Part shown: in pieces, positions 59,548 through 64,000 of the stretch | How the letters are laid out: each line of letters starts with the position of its first letter | Position numbering within the stretch: the stretch's first letter is position 1 | Origin: Streptomyces sp. NBC_01142 | GTDB lineage: Bacteria > Actinomycetota > Actinomycetes > Streptomycetales > Streptomycetaceae | Assembly (NCBI RefSeq): GCF_026341125.1 | Contig: NZ_JAPEOR010000003.1 | Location: 558,001 to 622,000, forward strand | Reading direction: 5' to 3' | Length of the DNA: 64,000 bases | The notes under the pieces: model-generated | The model's input: the letters and a program-made list of their open reading frames with translations, nothing else | Databases searched by the model: none | Told to the model about the DNA's origin: nothing | Program-made: the position numbers and the translations under genes

Positions 59548-60882
59548 TCACCCGGCGAGGCCCGGCTCCGCACACAGCAATGTGCCGCCGGGGGCAGGCG
59601 CCCCTTCGACGCTGCTGCGGTCGTGGACGATTTCGACGACCGTGGCACCCTCGGATCCGACCGTCACGGTGAAGACCTGGCCATGTCCGATGACGGGACG
59701 CAGCTGCGCACCGGGCAGAGCGGCAGCGACGGTGGGGGCGTAGCGGGCCCAGTACGGGTCGTACGTAATGACGGTCGGCCCCTTGGGCCGCGGCGTCCCC
59801 GGCCTGCCCGCGGCGTCCTCGACCACGAAGCCATTGGCCCGCAGGGCGCGGGCGACCTCTGCATCGGTGACCCGAAGCGGGAGGGCAGCCGGAGGGAACT
59901 CGACCGGTACCTTCATGCTGGGCCGGATGTCCGGGTCGCCGATGACGGTCCGGTCTTCGCGCAGGGCGGCCCACAGAGCGGCGGAGCGCTCCTTGTCCCA
60001 CAAAAGGGTGGACCCCCACTCCGGTACGCGGTGATCGAAGTCCGACATGGGCACCGTCACGAACTCCGTCCGATCCGCTTCCAGTCGGCTCAGCACGGCC
60101 CCCAGTCTCATCAGGTCGACCACACTGGTGCGTGCGTCAGTGCGTACGGAGGTCAGCAGCCTGTGTGCCGTGAGGAACGCGGCAGCCGGGTCGGCGAGTG
60201 CTCCTTCGGCTCTCAGACGGGACATCATGCCGATGAGCACGCGCTGCTGGCGGCGGACCCGCCCGAGATCACCGGGCGGGGAGACGTGCCGGGCCCGGAC
60301 GTAGCGAAGGGCATTGTTCCCGTCCACCCGGTGGGTCCCCGCGGCCAGCTTCAGCCCGGAACCGAGGTCGCTCAGCGGTGTGTCCGTACACACCGTCGCT
60401 CCGCCGAGACGGTCCACGGTGGAGGCGAAGCCGACGAAGTCGGTCTCCAGGTAGTGGTCGATACGCAGACCGGTCGCTTTCTCCACGGTCCGTACCGCCA
60501 GATCCCCACCGCCGTGGGCGAAGGCGCCGTTGATCTTCCCGGAGTGCCGGGGATGGGCGTGGTCGGCGAACTCCACGTAGGAGTCGCGCGGGATGGAGAC
60601 CACGCTCATCCGTTTCCCGTCCTCCGCAAGATGCACAACCATCATCACGTCCGTGCAGTTGCAGCCCTTACCGCCGACGTGCAGACGATTCCGGTCCTTC
60701 GCCGATATGCCGTCGCGGCGGTCGATTCCGACGACGAGAACATTGGTGCCCTTGCCTTTGCCCTTGTCGGCGTACGGGGAGGAACCACGGAGGCCGTCGG
60801 CCGTCGCTATGGTTCCGGCCGACGCCAGCGAGGCGAGCAGAACAGCCGTGACGGCGAACCTGGATCTGCTGAATCCGCGCAT
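59548..60882 (-). CDS. LytR-CpsA-Psr (LCP) family protein
   Basis: A 444-residue exported protein. The N-terminal signal/anchor (FAVTAVLLASLASAGTIATA) is followed by the LCP domain: NVLVVGIDRRDGIS, CTDVMMVVHLAEDGKRMSVV, SIPRDSYVEF with its conserved Arg, KINGAFAHGGGDLAVRTVEK, and NALRYVRARH...DLGRVRRQQRVL. A C-terminal LytR_C-like domain follows (LPLRVTDAEVARALRANGF). LCP enzymes attach wall polymers to peptidoglycan. ATG at 60882 is preferred because GGAGGAGCCTCAG precedes it; ATG 60900 is the alternative. Confidence 0.92.
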   Translation of the reverse strand: MRGFSRSRFAVTAVLLASLASAGTIATADGLRGSSPYADKGKGKGTNVLVVGIDRRDGISAKDRNRLHVGGKGCNCTDVMMVVHLAEDGKRMSVVSIPRDSYVEFADHAHPRHSGKINGAFAHGGGDLAVRTVEKATGLRIDHYLETDFVGFASTVDRLGGATVCTDTPLSDLGSGLKLAAGTHRVDGNNALRYVRARHVSPPGDLGRVRRQQRVLIGMMSRLRAEGALADPAAAFLTAHRLLTSVRTDARTSVVDLMRLGAVLSRLEADRTEFVTVPMSDFDHRVPEWGSTLLWDKERSAALWAALREDRTVIGDPDIRPSMKVPVEFPPAALPLRVTDAEVARALRANGFVVEDAAGRPGTPRPKGPTVITYDPYWARYAPTVAAALPGAQLRPVIGHGQVFTVTVGSEGATVVEIVHDRSSVEGAPAPGGTLLCAEPGLAG

Positions 60883-61168
60883 CTGAGGCTCCTCCGGCAT
60901 CCGATCCCACCTGTTTCCCCGACCGAATCACGGATGCCGTACCGGTGCCTGTCATGACGGGCGAACGGTGGAGTCCGTCCCTGGCCCGCTCGGCCCTTAC
61001 GCCGTGTCAGGTGGTGCGTCACGGCAGCGTGGCCCATGGCGGCAGCGGGACCTCGAGCCGGACCTTTGAACACGACGGCGGCGTTTCCCGTACCACTGGG
61101 CGCACCCCTGTTCCCGTGATGCGCAACGTCCCGTCAGGCCCCGTTTCCGAGACCTTGAGGATCAGCCC
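60883..61168. other. Divergent spacer
   Basis: 286 bases between the LCP gene and the small hypothetical gene. No repeats or clear promoter hexamers noticed. Confidence 0.4.
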
Positions 61169-61522
61169 ATGAATGAGCACATCAACGTTCCTCTTCACGC
61201 CCTTCCCGACGGAGAGGCCGAACTCCGGCTGGTGGTCCGTCTGCAATGGGCAGATGTAGCCGCACTGGGCCAGGAGGCCGGCCGGCTGGCCGCTCAGATG
61301 CAGCGCCCGGTGAGCCTCGACGAGGCCGTGAGCCATCGGCTGCGTACGCGTACCGCCACCCATGCCAAGGCCACGCCGGAGCGGACTCAGCCCGTGACGC
61401 AGTCCTCCGTTTCGTCCCTCACGGCCCGCACTCCGGGAGAGAACGCCCGGCAGGCGATAGAGAAGATCAACGGAACCGCCGGTCCCGAGTACGGCACGAC
61501 GCACACCCATACCTCTGCGTGA
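61169..61522 (+). CDS. Small hypothetical protein
   Basis: A 117-residue hydrophilic protein beginning MNEHINVPLHALPDGEAELR. The first 60 residues look folded (LVVRLQWADVAALGQEAGRL, AAQMQRPVSLDEAVSHRLRT); the rest is Thr/Ser-rich and probably disordered. No family is recognised. TTGAGG lies ten bases before the ATG. Coding potential is supported mainly by codon use. Confidence 0.6.
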   Translation: MNEHINVPLHALPDGEAELRLVVRLQWADVAALGQEAGRLAAQMQRPVSLDEAVSHRLRTRTATHAKATPERTQPVTQSSVSSLTARTPGENARQAIEKINGTAGPEYGTTHTHTSA

Positions 61523-61687
61523 CGCGTCACGCAGCAGGAGACAGAGGTCCCCCTGTCGGCTCCCGCGGGCTGCCGCTCCGAGCGCCAGGAGGAGTGTCTC
61601 TCGCAGCGACTTGATCGTTGTTGTGGCAGACCAGCACTTGTCCGTGTAGCGTCAGGGGCAGCTGTCATGGTTCCGAAGTACCGGTCG

Positions 61688-61777
61688 CCCGTGAGCGCGA
61701 GTTCACGGGCGTTTTGCTGTTCAGAGTCTCTGAGGGCCAGGGCGATCACCTCCGGTTCCCGCACGGTGCGGGAACCG
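61688..61777 (+). promoter_or_regulatory. Two leader hairpins upstream of the second csp gene
   Basis: CCCGTGA (61688-61694) and TCACGGG (61703-61709) form a hairpin followed by CGTTTTGCT, which looks like a terminator or attenuator. A second, very stable hairpin, CGGTTCCCGCAC (61753-61764) with GTGCGGGAACCG (61766-61777), ends 24 bases before the ATG. The pair suggests RNA-level control of a cold-shock gene. Confidence 0.6.
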
Positions 61778-61801
61778 ACTACGAGTCCCCTTGGAGGACA
61801 A

Positions 61802-62005
61802 ATGGCTACCGGAACCGTCAAGTGGTTCAACTCGGAAAAGGGCTTCGGCTTCATTGAGCAGGACGGCGGCGGCCCCGACGTCTTCGCCCACTACTCCAAC
61901 ATCGCCACCTCGGGCTTCCGTGAGCTCCAGGAGGGCCAGAAGGTGACGTTCGACGTCACGCAGGGCCAGAAGGGCCCCCAGGCGGAGAACATCCTCCCCG
62001 CCTAG
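61802..62005 (+). CDS. Cold-shock protein (CspA family), second copy
   Basis: A 67-residue CspA-type protein with RNP-1 (KGFGFIEQ) and RNP-2 (VFAHYS). It differs from the copy at 31.0 kb at only seven positions (for example Ser for Ala in WFNSEKG, Asp for Glu in EQDGGG, TS for AQ in NIATSGF). TTGGAGGACAA precedes the ATG. It is monocistronic, closed by a strong hairpin. Confidence 0.96.
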   Translation: MATGTVKWFNSEKGFGFIEQDGGGPDVFAHYSNIATSGFRELQEGQKVTFDVTQGQKGPQAENILPA

Positions 62006-62014
62006 TTTCACCGG

Positions 62015-62052
62015 CGTTGCGCCCGCATCCGCTTCAGGGTGCGGGCGCAACG
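62015..62052. terminator. Terminator hairpin between csp and the MMPL gene
   Basis: CGTTGCGCCCGCA (62015-62027) and TGCGGGCGCAACG (62040-62052) form a perfect 13-bp stem with a 12-nt loop. There is no T tract. It serves the convergent csp and MMPL genes. Confidence 0.82.
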
Positions 62053-62077
62053 CGCCTGTGCCGGCCCGCACGCCCGC

Positions 62078-64000
<1,923 letters not shown>

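Overview
The window looks like a Streptomyces (or close relative) chromosome. Base composition is very GC-rich with strong third-position GC bias, GTG starts are common, and many genes overlap by ATGA/GTGA. The gene content is also typical: SpoIIE-type PP2C phosphatases, SPW-repeat protein, SCO5918-family protein, a very large LuxR regulator, a DmdR/IdeR-type iron box, and ABC sugar importers without their own ATPase. The content and the number of decayed genes suggest accessory or arm-proximal DNA rather than the central core.

Layout. 1-2.4 kb: the end of a ricin-type lectin gene converges on a Tat-exported PhoD phosphatase, with a strong terminator hairpin between them. 2.6-22.7 kb: an L-rhamnose/rhamnoside block. 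A five-gene, translationally coupled operon (GH78 alpha-L-rhamnosidase, lipoprotein binding protein, two permeases, GH106-like giant hydrolase) is followed by a DeoR repressor, an FGGY kinase, a LacI repressor and a fucose/arabinose-isomerase-like protein. Divergent from these runs rhaI, a fused rhamnulose-1-phosphate aldolase/lactaldehyde dehydrogenase, and rhaB. A perfect 14-bp LacI-type palindrome sits at the predicted rhaI transcription start and a second near-palindrome lies before the divergent isomerase. Together the genes would split rhamnosides, import the sugar and convert it to DHAP and lactate.

22.7-31 kb: a SnoaL-like protein, a GH15 enzyme, a small hypothetical, then a decayed stretch. 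It holds integrase, HTH and transposase fragments, a truncated molybdenum-hydroxylase small subunit left beside an intact XdhC, and an ABC-2 permease without its 5' end. 31-33.3 kb: the conserved cold-shock group (cspA, DEAD-box helicase, SCO5918-family), with an attenuator-like terminator and a hairpin that buries the helicase ribosome-binding site.

33.5-37.0 kb: the most novel-looking unit, a tightly coupled three-gene operon of caspase-like peptidase, an unrecognised two-part protein, and a ComEC-like metallo-beta-lactamase hydrolase, behind a promoter flanked by an inverted repeat. It is a candidate conflict/defence system. 37.1-39.7 kb: a PLP-dependent Orn/Lys/Arg-decarboxylase-fold enzyme divergent from a LysR regulator.

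39.8-45.4 kb: two large GAF/PAS/SpoIIE phosphatases (the first frameshifted) and an SPW membrane protein. 45.5-49.3 kb: fragments of a LacI regulator and an alpha-mannosidase, a tandem IclR-IclR regulator, a pcaI/pcaJ CoA-transferase pair collapsed to a scar, and an intact thiolase: the remains of a beta-ketoadipate locus. 49.4-57 kb: GNAT protein, antibiotic-monooxygenase-like protein, RsbW-type kinase, a 936-residue LuxR regulator and a HisC-like aminotransferase. 57.3-64 kb: an iron-box-controlled DUF2470 protein divergent from an ATP-grasp protein, an MT0933-like small protein, an LCP-family protein, a small hypothetical, a second cspA and an MMPL exporter cut by the window end. No rRNA, tRNA or CRISPR array was recognised.
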